DNA of 16,978 bases from CAZLMW01 sp964560875 (GCA_964560875.1 CAZLMW010000152.1:1-16978), one strand, 5' to 3'; positions 1 to 9,230 are shown, counted from the stretch's first letter. The notes: generated by a model from the sequence alone, not told the origin. Numbers and translations: made by a program.

Positions 1-126
1 GCGTCGTTTTCGTGCCTCACCCCAACCTCCGCTGCGCGGCTGTATCTCGTCGCCGTCAACTGATCGTTTTCCCTGCAACGAGACACGAAGTTGTTTGTCC
101 ATCCCGACGTCGCTACGTTCTGAGTC

Positions 127-1719
127 ATGCTCACTCTTCATGCAATCCCGAGTCACCATGGGCCGTTGGCTCTCATCATGCCGTTTGCGCTCATCTTCTG
201 CTCCCTCACGGCGTGCAGCGGGGACCCAGACGACACGTCCGATACCGGCGCGACCGACGCCGCCGCGAATACGGGCGACGGTGCACAGCTCGGCGACGCC
301 GGCGCCGCCACCGGCAATGACGCGCAAAGTGCCGATTCGATCGATCCGCGCCACGACGCTTCTGGATCAGGCTCCGGGCCGGACACCGCTTCGACGCCCG
401 ACAGCGACCAAACGAAGGTGACGCCATGCACTGGGAAGAAGGCTGGAGCGCCCTGCAGCGACGGCAACCCGTGCACCGTTGGCGACCACTGCAAAGACGA
501 TATCTGCAAGGCCGGCAAGACGAAGCTCACGTGCGACGACGGCGATCCCTGCACCAAGGACGGCTGTCACGGTGAGCTGGCTTGCTGGCACGAGCCGGAC
601 CCGGACGCGTGCGATGACGGCAATCCGTGCACCACCGACACCTGCACGAAGGCCGACGGCTGCGAATCGACGCCGCTCAAGCCCGGCGATTCCTGCGCAA
701 CGGATGCCTGTTTCATCGGACAGGCCTGCAGCAAGTCGCTGCTTTGTCTCGGCGGCAAAAAGAAGCTGTGCGACGACGATAACGCCTGCACCGACGACAG
801 CTGCCACAAAAAACAGGGCTGCATTTTCAAGATCAACGCAAAGATCTGTGCCGATGGATTCGCCTGTACCGTCAAGGATTCGTGCAACGGCGGTGTCTGT
901 GTCGGACAGAAGACGAACACGTGCCCGATCTGCAACAACCAATTCGGGCCCTGGGCCGGGCAGCTCAACGAAATCTTGCTCGGTGTGGACGGCAAAAAGG
1001 GCAACGGCATCGACGTCGACGCCGACAAGAAGACGTGCGCACCCGACGGGTCCTGCAAGGGCGGGATCGACAACTCGATGGGCGTGCTTGCGTTCGCGGT
1101 GAACAAGCCGCTCGCCAATGCGATGAAGGCCGGGACGATGCGCTTTGTCGTCGAACTTGCGGACTACAAGGGCGAAGGCAAGCCATTTTCGCTGCGCCTG
1201 TACTACGGCAACTTGTCGCCGGGCGCGAAGGGCTGCAATTGGCTGACAACCTCGTGTTCGTGGCTGATTACGCAGCAGTCGATGGGGCCAGACTGCATGC
1301 CGCTGGCTGACTTCCCCAACGCGCGCATCAGCAAGGGCAAGCTGACCGCTGGCGGGCCTGACCAGGTGTTCGCGCTCGAAGCGAACCTGGCTGGCAGCGT
1401 CAAGCCAACGTTTTACATCAAGGGGGCGCGCATCGAGGCCGACATCAAGCTCGACCCGGCCGCGCCGCCGGGCAAACCCAAGATCGTGTCGCTCAACGGC
1501 GTGATCGGCGGGGCGATGACCGAGGTCGCCGTGATGACCGTGTTTAATGCGCTGCCCGAAAAGAACTTCAAGCCGCTCGACAAGAAGTCGGCGCTGGCCC
1601 TCGTCAAATCGCTGCTGGTGCTCGATATCGATGTGGACGGCGATGGCACCAAGGACGCGGCCAGCCTCGGGATTCGGATCGTCGGCATCGGCGCCACGAT
1701 CGCCGGCATGTCCCTGTAG
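127..1719 (+). CDS. Cysteine-rich repeat lipoprotein with conserved C-terminal domain
   Basis: Predicted secreted lipoprotein of 530 aa. An in-frame TGA lies at 121-123, so ATG 127 is the furthest upstream start; ATG 178 (M18) is an alternative that would shorten the signal peptide. A hydrophobic stretch (about residues 14-29) ends in lipobox L27-T-A-C30. Residues 31-98 are an acidic Asp/Ala/Thr/Gly linker. Residues about 101-266 hold five or six C-D-D-G-x-x-C-T-x-D-x-C type repeats, presumably disulfide-bonded. Residues about 268-530 form a distinct, cysteine-poor domain ending in D500-I-D-V-D-G-D-G, which resembles an EF-hand-like calcium loop, followed by a hydrophobic tail. I do not recognise a named family for this C-terminal domain. 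The gene converges on the giant lipoprotein gene, which uses the same repeat class. There is no clear Shine-Dalgarno. Surface attachment is well supported; the molecular function is unknown. Confidence 0.85.
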   Translation: MLTLHAIPSHHGPLALIMPFALIFCSLTACSGDPDDTSDTGATDAAANTGDGAQLGDAGAATGNDAQSADSIDPRHDASGSGSGPDTASTPDSDQTKVTPCTGKKAGAPCSDGNPCTVGDHCKDDICKAGKTKLTCDDGDPCTKDGCHGELACWHEPDPDACDDGNPCTTDTCTKADGCESTPLKPGDSCATDACFIGQACSKSLLCLGGKKKLCDDDNACTDDSCHKKQGCIFKINAKICADGFACTVKDSCNGGVCVGQKTNTCPICNNQFGPWAGQLNEILLGVDGKKGNGIDVDADKKTCAPDGSCKGGIDNSMGVLAFAVNKPLANAMKAGTMRFVVELADYKGEGKPFSLRLYYGNLSPGAKGCNWLTTSCSWLITQQSMGPDCMPLADFPNARISKGKLTAGGPDQVFALEANLAGSVKPTFYIKGARIEADIKLDPAAPPGKPKIVSLNGVIGGAMTEVAVMTVFNALPEKNFKPLDKKSALALVKSLLVLDIDVDGDGTKDAASLGIRIVGIGATIAGMSL

Positions 1720-1737
1720 ACCACGACTTGCGCGCGC

Positions 1738-1780
1738 TGGCCGACGCTACTGGCCGACGCTACTGGCCGACGCTACTGGC
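1738..1780. repeat. 13-bp tandem repeat, three copies, at a convergent gene junction
   Basis: The unit TGGCCGACGCTAC occurs three times head to tail (1738-1750, 1751-1763, 1764-1776) followed by a partial TGGC. Read on the minus strand the unit is CCAGTAGCGTCGG. The copy nearest the giant gene contains that gene's last sense bases and its TAG stop (1773-1775). The unit is not a multiple of three. It fills most of the short gap between the two converging cysteine-rich lipoprotein genes. Confidence 0.9.
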
Positions 1781-4700
1781 ACACCGCGGTCTTGTTGCAC
1801 TTCTTGCCGTCCGCGCAGGCAAGCCCGTCGGCGTAGTCCTTGTGCGTGCACCCGTCGGCGGCCGTGCAGTTATCGAACGTGCAGGCCTTGCCGTCGTCGC
1901 AGCTCGTCGGCCCTGGCGATTTGCACTTGCCCGCCGCTTTGCAGTCCTTGACGCCCCATGCCGTCATGCGAATGACCTTTCCGTCCTCGGCGCCGGAGCT
2001 CCCGGTCATGCCGATGACCGCGTAGTTGAGGTCGGGCAGGGCGACCAACTTGGACAGCTGCAGGTCTGCGTTGAATCCGCCGGATTTCTCGTTGCCCGAC
2101 TCGTCGAGTGTGCCGACCCGTCCTTGTGTCTTGGTCCGGCCGGCGAGCAGGTAGGCGCCGTCGTGACGTTTCACCATGTCGTGGATCTCGAAGAACGACG
2201 ACACGTTGACGCTCCACATCTTCTTGCCGTCGTTGGTGACCCGCCAGACATGGCCGACTCCGAAGCTCGCCCCGGCTGCGGTGGGCCAGCGAGATCCCGC
2301 GATGAACACGCCAGATGCGGCAGGGACGATCGCGTGGGCCGCTGATTCCCGCCCCGCGTCGTCGTCTTTGCCCGATGCGGTGATGGAGCTGCCCTGCAGG
2401 ACGAACCAGTAGGCCCGCGAGTTGATCGGGTCTTCGCCGGCCATCATCCATTTGCTACCCATTCGCACGCCCGCGGTGAAGATGCGGCTCGACTGGTTCT
2501 TGAACACGACCTGTGTCTTCAGCGCGCCGTTTTTGTCGACGGGCTGGAGTAACGGAACTGGCTGGGTATCGAACCCGCCGCCAAACAGCATCGCTCCGTC
2601 GCCGTTTCGGGCGGCGCCGTAGATGCCGGTGCTCGGGCCAAGGTAGGTCTGTGTGATGGTCGAGCCGTCTCTCGCGACCGTTTCGATGTAACCCCGGTCG
2701 CCAGGTGACGATGTACCGAGCGTCCCGCCCAGGACGATGACGCCGCTGCTGAGCACGTGCACCGCGCGGAAATGCTCGTAGCTCCCCGATGTCGCCGAAC
2801 CGTTGCGGGTGAGGTGCCAGCCGAGCTTTCCGTCCGGTCCGACGTACGCAGCAAACGCATCCCAGGCCGCCTTGGCTCCCAGGTCTTTGCTCGAGCTCGC
2901 GCCCGCCACGATGACGCCCCCGTCCGGAGTCGCCGCGCCGGCGAAGATATGATCGCGCGCTGACCCCTTGATCGTCTGCCCCCACAGCCGCGTCGAGCTA
3001 CCTGGTTTGCATGTGCCGCTGTCGCAGGTTCCAGCCAGGCAACCGGCGTCGGCGGCGCACGTTCGCGCGATTGGCCGGCTGCAGACCACGCACGCGGCCG
3101 GCATTTGCAGCCACCGGTCGTGCCACTTGCCGTCGGTGGTGCTCATCATGACGATGTGTTCGTCGCCAAAGCCTTTGAGGTCGTTGTTTGGTTCGTTTTT
3201 GGCCCAGTTCTCGAAGTCGACCAGGCTGAGGTCGCGCCAGCGCCAGACGCCCTCGACACCGCGATCGTTCAGGCCGATGAGCGCGTCGCCGCAACCCGCG
3301 GACTGGGCGAGCTTGCGGATCGCCTCGTTGTCGGCCGCGACGTGGACGGACGCGAGCTCGCCTCCCCACTGTGCGCAAGCGCCGACCGCATCGCTGTACG
3401 ACCCGGCGTCGTCGAACACCTTGACGCAGTTGACCCCTTGCTTGGCGCCGTCGCAGCCGTTGTCGGGCACGACATTTGTGCAGCCCTTGCCGGGAATGCA
3501 GTTGTCGGCGGTGCAGGATTTGCCGTCGCTGCACGCGAACGACTCGGCGGCTCGGCAGGTGAGGTGTTTGTCGCACTTGCCCTTCGTCGTGCACGGGTCG
3601 CCGTCGTCGCACGCCTCTCCCACCTTCAGCCCGATCGTCTTGCAGGTGCCGTCCGACGCGTTGCAGAAGTCCGCGGTGCAGCCGTTGCCGTCGTCGCATG
3701 CTGGCCCCTTGGACATCACGCAGCCGCCGGGGCCGCACAGGCCGTGTGCGGAGCATTTCGACGCGTCATCGCAGACAGGAACGTCGCGTTCGCAGACGTG
3801 GCAGAACACGTCGGCCTTGTTGTAGTCCATCCACGCTGCGTCGCCGCGCGTGAACATCACATGGTCCTCGTCGCCCGCGTTGTTGGGTTCCTTGTCGGCC
3901 CAGGCCTTGAAGGTGAGCTTGGAGCCGTCTGACCAGACATAGTCGCCCTCTTTGGCGACGTCGTTGAGCCCGATCCACGCGAACGACCACGCGCCGCAGA
4001 TCTGCATACGCTCGCGGTGCGCTGCGTCGTTTTCGCTCTGGCTCGCGATCGACGCGAGGTGGCCACCGTTGTTGGCGCAGGCGGCTTCCGCGGTCTTCCA
4101 ATCGCGCGCTTTTCCGTACGACGCTTCGAAGCAGTGGCCCTTCCACAGCGTTCCGTTGCATTCGCTGGCCAAGCTTACGTTGATGCACCCGGCGGCCGGA
4201 TCACAGCTGTCGCTGCTGCAGTCGTTGCCGTCCGAGCAGTTGCGGGGTTTGACCTGGCCGCACTTGCCGTTGCTGCACGTTCCGGCTTGGCAGAGATCGC
4301 TGCCGGTGCACAACGCGCCGTTCTTCAGCGGTTTATGTGCGCACTTGCCTTTCTCGCAGCCGTCGAGCGTGCAGCCCTGGTCGTCGTCGCAGCCGCTGAT
4401 CGGCTTGTCGGCGCAGCCGCCGGATTCCGCGCACGTGGTGTTACCGAAGAGGTCCGCGTTGACGATCCATCCGATCGGCGATGACGCTGCGGTCGGAAAG
4501 GACGCCCCAACGAGCGTTACGCGTGTCCCATGCGGAACGAGCCCCCAGAACCGGTCGCCCGCGACTCCGCCATAATGCGAAACCTGCACGTTGCCCACCG
4601 CGTCGATGCGAGCGAACGCACCCTGCGACGCCACGCCGATCTTCTCGATACCGTAGCCAGCGACAAGCAGTGTGGCTCCTGTCGCGGCGATCGCCCGGGG

Positions 4701-7700
4701 CTGAAGCAGGTGGGTGCTGCCAAGGGAGCGATCCCACATCAGGCCGCCCTTGTCGTCGAGCGAGACGATGCGGCCTTCACGCTTGCCGTTGACGACCTTC
4801 GACCCGACGGCGATGTAGTGCGGTTTGCGGACGATGACGGCGTCGAGCTCGCTCTGGTCACCGTTTGCGTCGAGGGTGCGCTCCCAGAGCTTGGAACCGG
4901 CGTTGTTCGCGGCCCACACCCAGCTCCGGAGCTTGCCGATATCGCCATCGACGCCCACCGCGAACACGCCGCCAGGGGTCGGGGCGATGCCGCGCACGTC
5001 GCTCCAATCGCCGCTGCCTTCCGCGAACCCCTCGGCGATCACGGTGCCCTTGTCATTGAACCGGACGATCCACCCGGAGTTCTTGCCGCTGCCGCCGCTG
5101 CCGGAGGTTCCCCCGATGGTCCGTCCGGCGGCCACGATCGCCTTTTCTTCGAGCATCAGCGCCGAAAACGCGCTGCGACCGGTCTTGCCGAACGTCTTGT
5201 CGAACACGACCTTGCCGGCCGCGCTGAGACGGGTCAGGTGCGCCCGGCTAAAGGTCGGGTTGTAGCCGACGGCGGCGAATCCACCGTCTTTGACGGCCTC
5301 GATCGCCCGGTAGGGCCCGCTCTGCTTGGTGTGGGTCCACTTGGTCTGGCCGGCAGCGTCGAGCGCTGTGACCTTGCCGTATCCGCCGCCCGCGCCGCCG
5401 CCGTCGTAGTGGCCGACCGTGGCGATGTAGCCGGATTCCTCGTCGTGCGCGGCGTCGTAGAGCTCGGTTGCCGACGTGGTCTTGGCCGTGAGGCTCCATA
5501 GCGCGGGTTTTCCGCCCTGGCAGGTCGATTTGCCTCCCGCGGTCTTGCATGACGCTGCGGCGGTGCACGCGTCCCCGTCGTCGCACGGCGTTCCGTCTTT
5601 TGCAGGCGCATGTGTGCAGCCCTTCTTGGCGTCGCAGAGGTCGGCGGTACACGGGTCGTTGTCGGTGCACAACGAGTCGACCGCCACCGCGCCGCATCCC
5701 GTCGCGTTGTCGCAGTTTTCGATGGTGCACGCGTGACCGTCGGTGCACAGAACCGGCGTGGACGCTGTGGCGAGGCAGAGGCCCTTGCCGCACGTCGTGT
5801 TGCCCCAGAGGTCGGTGGTCATCAGCAGGCCGCTCTGGTTGTCGCCGTTGACGATGAGGCCAGTGGAAACCAGCGTGCCGCGCAAGGACGCTGCGACGTC
5901 GCTCAGTTCACCAGCCAGCTTCGGATAGGCGCGGCCGCCAATCAGCGCGCCTTTGCCGGGTTCGTAGCGTCGCAATTGCGCTCGGTTTTCCGCCGTGGTC
6001 CCGGCCGCAACGAGATCACCGCCGGCCGTCACGGTCACGCCCAGGATGTTGCGGAACGAGGTGTCGTAGCGGGACCAGAGCGTTTTGCCCTTGCCGTCAA
6101 GCGCGATGAGCAAGCCGCGCTCGGTTCCCTGTTTGCCGCCTTTGTTGCGCCGCGATCCCGCGACAATCACGCCGCCGTTTGCTTGCGGGACAGCGCGCTC
6201 AACGAACTCGTCCATCGGTCCGCCGGCCGTCCACTGCCCGATCTCCTTGCCGCCGGCGTCGACCTGCCGGATCACGATCTGGTTGCCCAACTTGGACCAC
6301 TGGGCATCTGTTTCGCCGACGATGGCGATCGCGCCGGACGCCAAGCGGATCAGATCCATGCCCGACTCGTCGCTGTTCTTGCCGCCGTAATCGCGGCTGA
6401 GTAGCTGTTTGCCCGTGGCGTCGACGACGATCACCCACGCCTGCAGACCGGAGCCGTCGATCCGCTGCTCGCCGAGGAACGCGAAGGTCGCCGCTGTCAC
6501 CGCCAACCCGGCCCGGAACTGCGATTCACCCTTGGCGGCCCAGGTCGTCGTCCACGTCGCCTTGCCGTCGCCGCCCACGTACATGGCGATGGGCTGTTTG
6601 GCGCCGTCCTTGTTTTCGGTCTGCCCCACGGCGATTACCGCGCCCTTTCCTGCCGGGATCAGGTCGAACACCGCGTCGTCCCGAACGCTACCGGCCAGCA
6701 CCTGCCACTGCTGCTTGCCGTCCATCCCGTAACGCGCGACCCACAGGTCCTGGCCGCCCTTGCCACCTTTGGCCGCAGCGAGCGCGCGCTGCCCGCCGAC
6801 ATAGTGTCCACCGGCGTAGTTGGCGATGACCGATGTCGCTTCATCATCGTCGTTGTCGTCGATCGTCGCGGTCCAGAGCCGGTCGGGGCCCTTCTTGCAC
6901 GCCCCGGTCGCGCAGGTTCCGTCGGTGGAACAGGGCGCGCCGTCTGCACACGCCCCCTTGTGCGCTGTGCTGTAGCAACCGGTGGCGGACGTGCAGTTGT
7001 CGGTGGTGCAGATCTTGTTGTCGCTGCAGCCGGCGAACGCCTTGGTGGCGCAGTCCCCCGCCGACTTGCAGTTGGTGTGGCCGAATGCGTCCGTCCGCAG
7101 CAGGCGCCAGTCGTAGCCGTTGACCTTGGAGCCGAACTCGGCAATCGCGACGGCGAGGCGGTTGGACCCGATGGGGGCGGCGTCCATGACCACGCCGTTG
7201 CCGCTGAAATGCGTCTGCCAGCGCAGCTGACCGTGGCGATCGACGTCGAGCAGCCACGCGTTTGGTTTGCCGGCGCCTTGCGGGCCATGTGCAGCGATGA
7301 GGAGGCCACCTGCGAAGCTGCGCACGCGCTGTTCGGTCTCGATGAAAGCGCCGGAGATTGTGCGTTGCCAGGTGACGACACCTGCCGAGTTCGTCCCGAC
7401 CAGCCACAGGTCCGTGTCCTTGGAGAACGAGTCGGACCGCCCCGCGAACATCATCCCGTTCGCGACCTTGGCGCCTCCCCGAAGCTGATCGGTGCCGGCG
7501 CCGCCGAATGTGCGCGACCACTTGACCTTGCCGCTTCCGTCGATGAGCGAAATCAGCGCGTCCGTTGTCGCGCTGCCCTTGATCTGGTGGCTTCCAACCG
7601 CCCACGTACCGTCTTTCTCGGCGACCATGCCCGCAAACCGCTGGTCTCCGAGCCCGCCGATCGACGTGCTCCACAGCTCCTTGCCGGCGTGATCGACCGC

Positions 7701-9146
7701 GCGCACCCAGCCGTTGAGCTCCTCGCCCGCGGCTTGCGCGGTGCCGACGGTCAAGATCCGCTGCGTTGTGGCGACCACCGCGGCGAACCAAGCCTGCGAT
7801 GTGCCACCGCCCGACACCTTGGAGTTGGTCGATTTGCCGTCCGCCACGTTGATCCAGCGAAGCTGCGGTCGATCGTGTGACTCGCCCTTGAGGCGGATCG
7901 CGCCAGCCACGACGAACGATTTGCCGCCCGGGAGCATCGAAGCGTCGTAGGCCGAATCGTCCTGCTTGTCGCCGTATTGCTTGGACCAAAGCGCCGTGCC
8001 GCCCGCGTCCAATCGCCGTGCCGCAGCTTGGTAGCCGTCGGCGGCGGTGGCGACACGTCCGACCGCGATGAAGCCGCCGTTTGCGGTCGGCAGCACGACC
8101 TTGACGTCGTCGTCCCCGGCGTTCGCGATCGCCTTGTCCCACAGCGCCGGCTTGCCGGGCGCGCACTTTCCGGACTTGCACGCGCTCGCTGCCGTGCACT
8201 TATCACCGTCGTCGCAAGCGGCCGTGTTGAACGCGTTCACGCACCCTTTGTTCTTGTCGCAGCTGTCGTCGGTGCACGGGTTTGCGTCGTCGCACTTGAC
8301 GGGCTTGTCCATCTTGCAGTCGCCGTCTTTGCACGCGCCGATGCCGTTGCAGGCGTCGTCGTCGGTGTCGCACGCGCCTTCGAGGTTCTTGGTGGTGCAC
8401 CCTTTGGCCTTGTCGCAGCCATCGATGGTGCACGCCTTGCCGTCGTCGCACATCTTGGCCGTGCCCTTGCAGACGCCGGCGCTGCAGATGCCCTTGTCGG
8501 TGCACTTGTCCTTGTCGTCGCACGGCTTTTTGTCATGCGGCTGGGGGTCGTTGATGCACTTGCCGTCCTTGACCTCGCAACCGTCCGCGGTGCACGGGTT
8601 GTTGTCCTCGCAGTCCTTCATATCGCCGAAGCAATCAGCGCCCTCGCACTCATCGTTGCTGGTGCAGGAGTTGTCGTCGTCGCACTTGGTCTTGTTTGGC
8701 AGGGTCGGGTGGCTACAGCCCTTTTGCGGGTCGCACTTGTCCTTGGTGCAGAACTTGCCGTCGTCGCAGTCGTCGGGCACGCCCTTGCAGAACCCGCCCT
8801 TGCACACGTCGCCCTTCGTACAAGCGTTGCTGTCGTCGCACGTGGCTCCGTCCTGCTTGCCATCGCATGGGCCCGCGACGTGTCCCTGGCCGTCTTCGGT
8901 GTCTTCGTCGTGGCCGTCTGCTTCGCTTGCGTCGTCGGACTCAACCCCGTCTTCGTCTGCCACGTCCTGCACGGCTTTGGCGTCTTGTTCGGCGCTCGAA
9001 TCATCCACCCCGGCCGTATCCGCGCGTTTGGCGGCGTCGAGCTCTTCGGGGGTGGCGTAGGCGAACTCGTCCTCAGGTGCGAGGTCGCGGCACGACGTGA
9101 ACGACGCGATGACTGCGATGGCCACGAGCAAACGAAGCGGGTGCAT
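1773..9146 (-). CDS. Giant multidomain surface lipoprotein: cysteine-rich repeats, four beta-propeller-like domains, two C-type-lectin-like domains
   Basis: Predicted 2457-aa exported protein. The signal peptide (residues 1-18) ends F-T-S-C19, an imperfect but plausible lipobox. Residues 20-93 are an acidic linker. The module order is: Cys-rich 94-330, propeller 1 335-690, Cys-rich 693-753, propeller 2 757-1117, Cys-rich 1119-1212, propeller 3 1216-1570, Cys-rich 1572-1662, lectin-like 1663-1785, Cys-rich 1792-1890, lectin-like 1898-2022, Cys-rich 2030-2046, propeller 4 2053-2400, Cys-rich 2402-2456. Propeller blades repeat a hydrophobic x-V-A-G/V-G strand followed by D-x-x-G-x-x-x-W, about 50 aa each, and seven can be counted per domain. 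The lectin-like domains carry I-G-L-N-D and E-P-N-N motifs. Start ATG 9146 has an AGGA-type ribosome site 7 nt upstream. The TPR gene lies 84 bp upstream on the same strand, so co-transcription is likely. There is no C-terminal anchor, so attachment would be by the N-terminal lipid. An adhesive or recognition role is inference from the domains. Confidence 0.9.
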   Translation of the reverse strand: MHPLRLLVAIAVIASFTSCRDLAPEDEFAYATPEELDAAKRADTAGVDDSSAEQDAKAVQDVADEDGVESDDASEADGHDEDTEDGQGHVAGPCDGKQDGATCDDSNACTKGDVCKGGFCKGVPDDCDDGKFCTKDKCDPQKGCSHPTLPNKTKCDDDNSCTSNDECEGADCFGDMKDCEDNNPCTADGCEVKDGKCINDPQPHDKKPCDDKDKCTDKGICSAGVCKGTAKMCDDGKACTIDGCDKAKGCTTKNLEGACDTDDDACNGIGACKDGDCKMDKPVKCDDANPCTDDSCDKNKGCVNAFNTAACDDGDKCTAASACKSGKCAPGKPALWDKAIANAGDDDVKVVLPTANGGFIAVGRVATAADGYQAAARRLDAGGTALWSKQYGDKQDDSAYDASMLPGGKSFVVAGAIRLKGESHDRPQLRWINVADGKSTNSKVSGGGTSQAWFAAVVATTQRILTVGTAQAAGEELNGWVRAVDHAGKELWSTSIGGLGDQRFAGMVAEKDGTWAVGSHQIKGSATTDALISLIDGSGKVKWSRTFGGAGTDQLRGGAKVANGMMFAGRSDSFSKDTDLWLVGTNSAGVVTWQRTISGAFIETEQRVRSFAGGLLIAAHGPQGAGKPNAWLLDVDRHGQLRWQTHFSGNGVVMDAAPIGSNRLAVAIAEFGSKVNGYDWRLLRTDAFGHTNCKSAGDCATKAFAGCSDNKICTTDNCTSATGCYSTAHKGACADGAPCSTDGTCATGACKKGPDRLWTATIDDNDDDEATSVIANYAGGHYVGGQRALAAAKGGKGGQDLWVARYGMDGKQQWQVLAGSVRDDAVFDLIPAGKGAVIAVGQTENKDGAKQPIAMYVGGDGKATWTTTWAAKGESQFRAGLAVTAATFAFLGEQRIDGSGLQAWVIVVDATGKQLLSRDYGGKNSDESGMDLIRLASGAIAIVGETDAQWSKLGNQIVIRQVDAGGKEIGQWTAGGPMDEFVERAVPQANGGVIVAGSRRNKGGKQGTERGLLIALDGKGKTLWSRYDTSFRNILGVTVTAGGDLVAAGTTAENRAQLRRYEPGKGALIGGRAYPKLAGELSDVAASLRGTLVSTGLIVNGDNQSGLLMTTDLWGNTTCGKGLCLATASTPVLCTDGHACTIENCDNATGCGAVAVDSLCTDNDPCTADLCDAKKGCTHAPAKDGTPCDDGDACTAAASCKTAGGKSTCQGGKPALWSLTAKTTSATELYDAAHDEESGYIATVGHYDGGGAGGGYGKVTALDAAGQTKWTHTKQSGPYRAIEAVKDGGFAAVGYNPTFSRAHLTRLSAAGKVVFDKTFGKTGRSAFSALMLEEKAIVAAGRTIGGTSGSGGSGKNSGWIVRFNDKGTVIAEGFAEGSGDWSDVRGIAPTPGGVFAVGVDGDIGKLRSWVWAANNAGSKLWERTLDANGDQSELDAVIVRKPHYIAVGSKVVNGKREGRIVSLDDKGGLMWDRSLGSTHLLQPRAIAATGATLLVAGYGIEKIGVASQGAFARIDAVGNVQVSHYGGVAGDRFWGLVPHGTRVTLVGASFPTAASSPIGWIVNADLFGNTTCAESGGCADKPISGCDDDQGCTLDGCEKGKCAHKPLKNGALCTGSDLCQAGTCSNGKCGQVKPRNCSDGNDCSSDSCDPAAGCINVSLASECNGTLWKGHCFEASYGKARDWKTAEAACANNGGHLASIASQSENDAAHRERMQICGAWSFAWIGLNDVAKEGDYVWSDGSKLTFKAWADKEPNNAGDEDHVMFTRGDAAWMDYNKADVFCHVCERDVPVCDDASKCSAHGLCGPGGCVMSKGPACDDGNGCTADFCNASDGTCKTIGLKVGEACDDGDPCTTKGKCDKHLTCRAAESFACSDGKSCTADNCIPGKGCTNVVPDNGCDGAKQGVNCVKVFDDAGSYSDAVGACAQWGGELASVHVAADNEAIRKLAQSAGCGDALIGLNDRGVEGVWRWRDLSLVDFENWAKNEPNNDLKGFGDEHIVMMSTTDGKWHDRWLQMPAACVVCSRPIARTCAADAGCLAGTCDSGTCKPGSSTRLWGQTIKGSARDHIFAGAATPDGGVIVAGASSSKDLGAKAAWDAFAAYVGPDGKLGWHLTRNGSATSGSYEHFRAVHVLSSGVIVLGGTLGTSSPGDRGYIETVARDGSTITQTYLGPSTGIYGAARNGDGAMLFGGGFDTQPVPLLQPVDKNGALKTQVVFKNQSSRIFTAGVRMGSKWMMAGEDPINSRAYWFVLQGSSITASGKDDDAGRESAAHAIVPAASGVFIAGSRWPTAAGASFGVGHVWRVTNDGKKMWSVNVSSFFEIHDMVKRHDGAYLLAGRTKTQGRVGTLDESGNEKSGGFNADLQLSKLVALPDLNYAVIGMTGSSGAEDGKVIRMTAWGVKDCKAAGKCKSPGPTSCDDGKACTFDNCTAADGCTHKDYADGLACADGKKCNKTAVCQ

Positions 9147-9151
9147 GGTGG

Positions 9152-9157
9152 TTTCCT
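9152..9157 (-). promoter_or_regulatory. Ribosome binding site of the giant lipoprotein gene
   Basis: AGGAAA on the minus strand, with its AGGA core 7 nt upstream of ATG 9146. It supports this start codon, which also opens a normal signal peptide. Confidence 0.6.
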
Positions 9158-9181
9158 GCGCTGCGATCGGGCGACTCTCTA

Positions 9182-9230
9182 CCGTTGTCTCGCCGCCGTT
9201 GTTTCGCGGCCGTTGTGTCGCCGCTGTTGG
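9182..9230. repeat. 14-bp degenerate tandem repeat after the TPR gene
   Basis: Three imperfect copies of CCGTTGTxTCGCxG (9182-9195, 9196-9209, 9210-9223) plus a half copy beginning CTGTTGG. The tract starts directly beyond the TAG stop of the TPR gene (9231-9233) and lies in the 84-bp gap before the giant gene. No strong terminator hairpin is evident in this gap, in keeping with transcription running through. Confidence 0.75.

Noticed and set aside
12..421. Two overlapping plus-strand frames at the left edge
   Set aside because: Arg/Pro/Ser-rich translations that overlap the lipoprotein start in other frames. I see no supported gene in 1-126.
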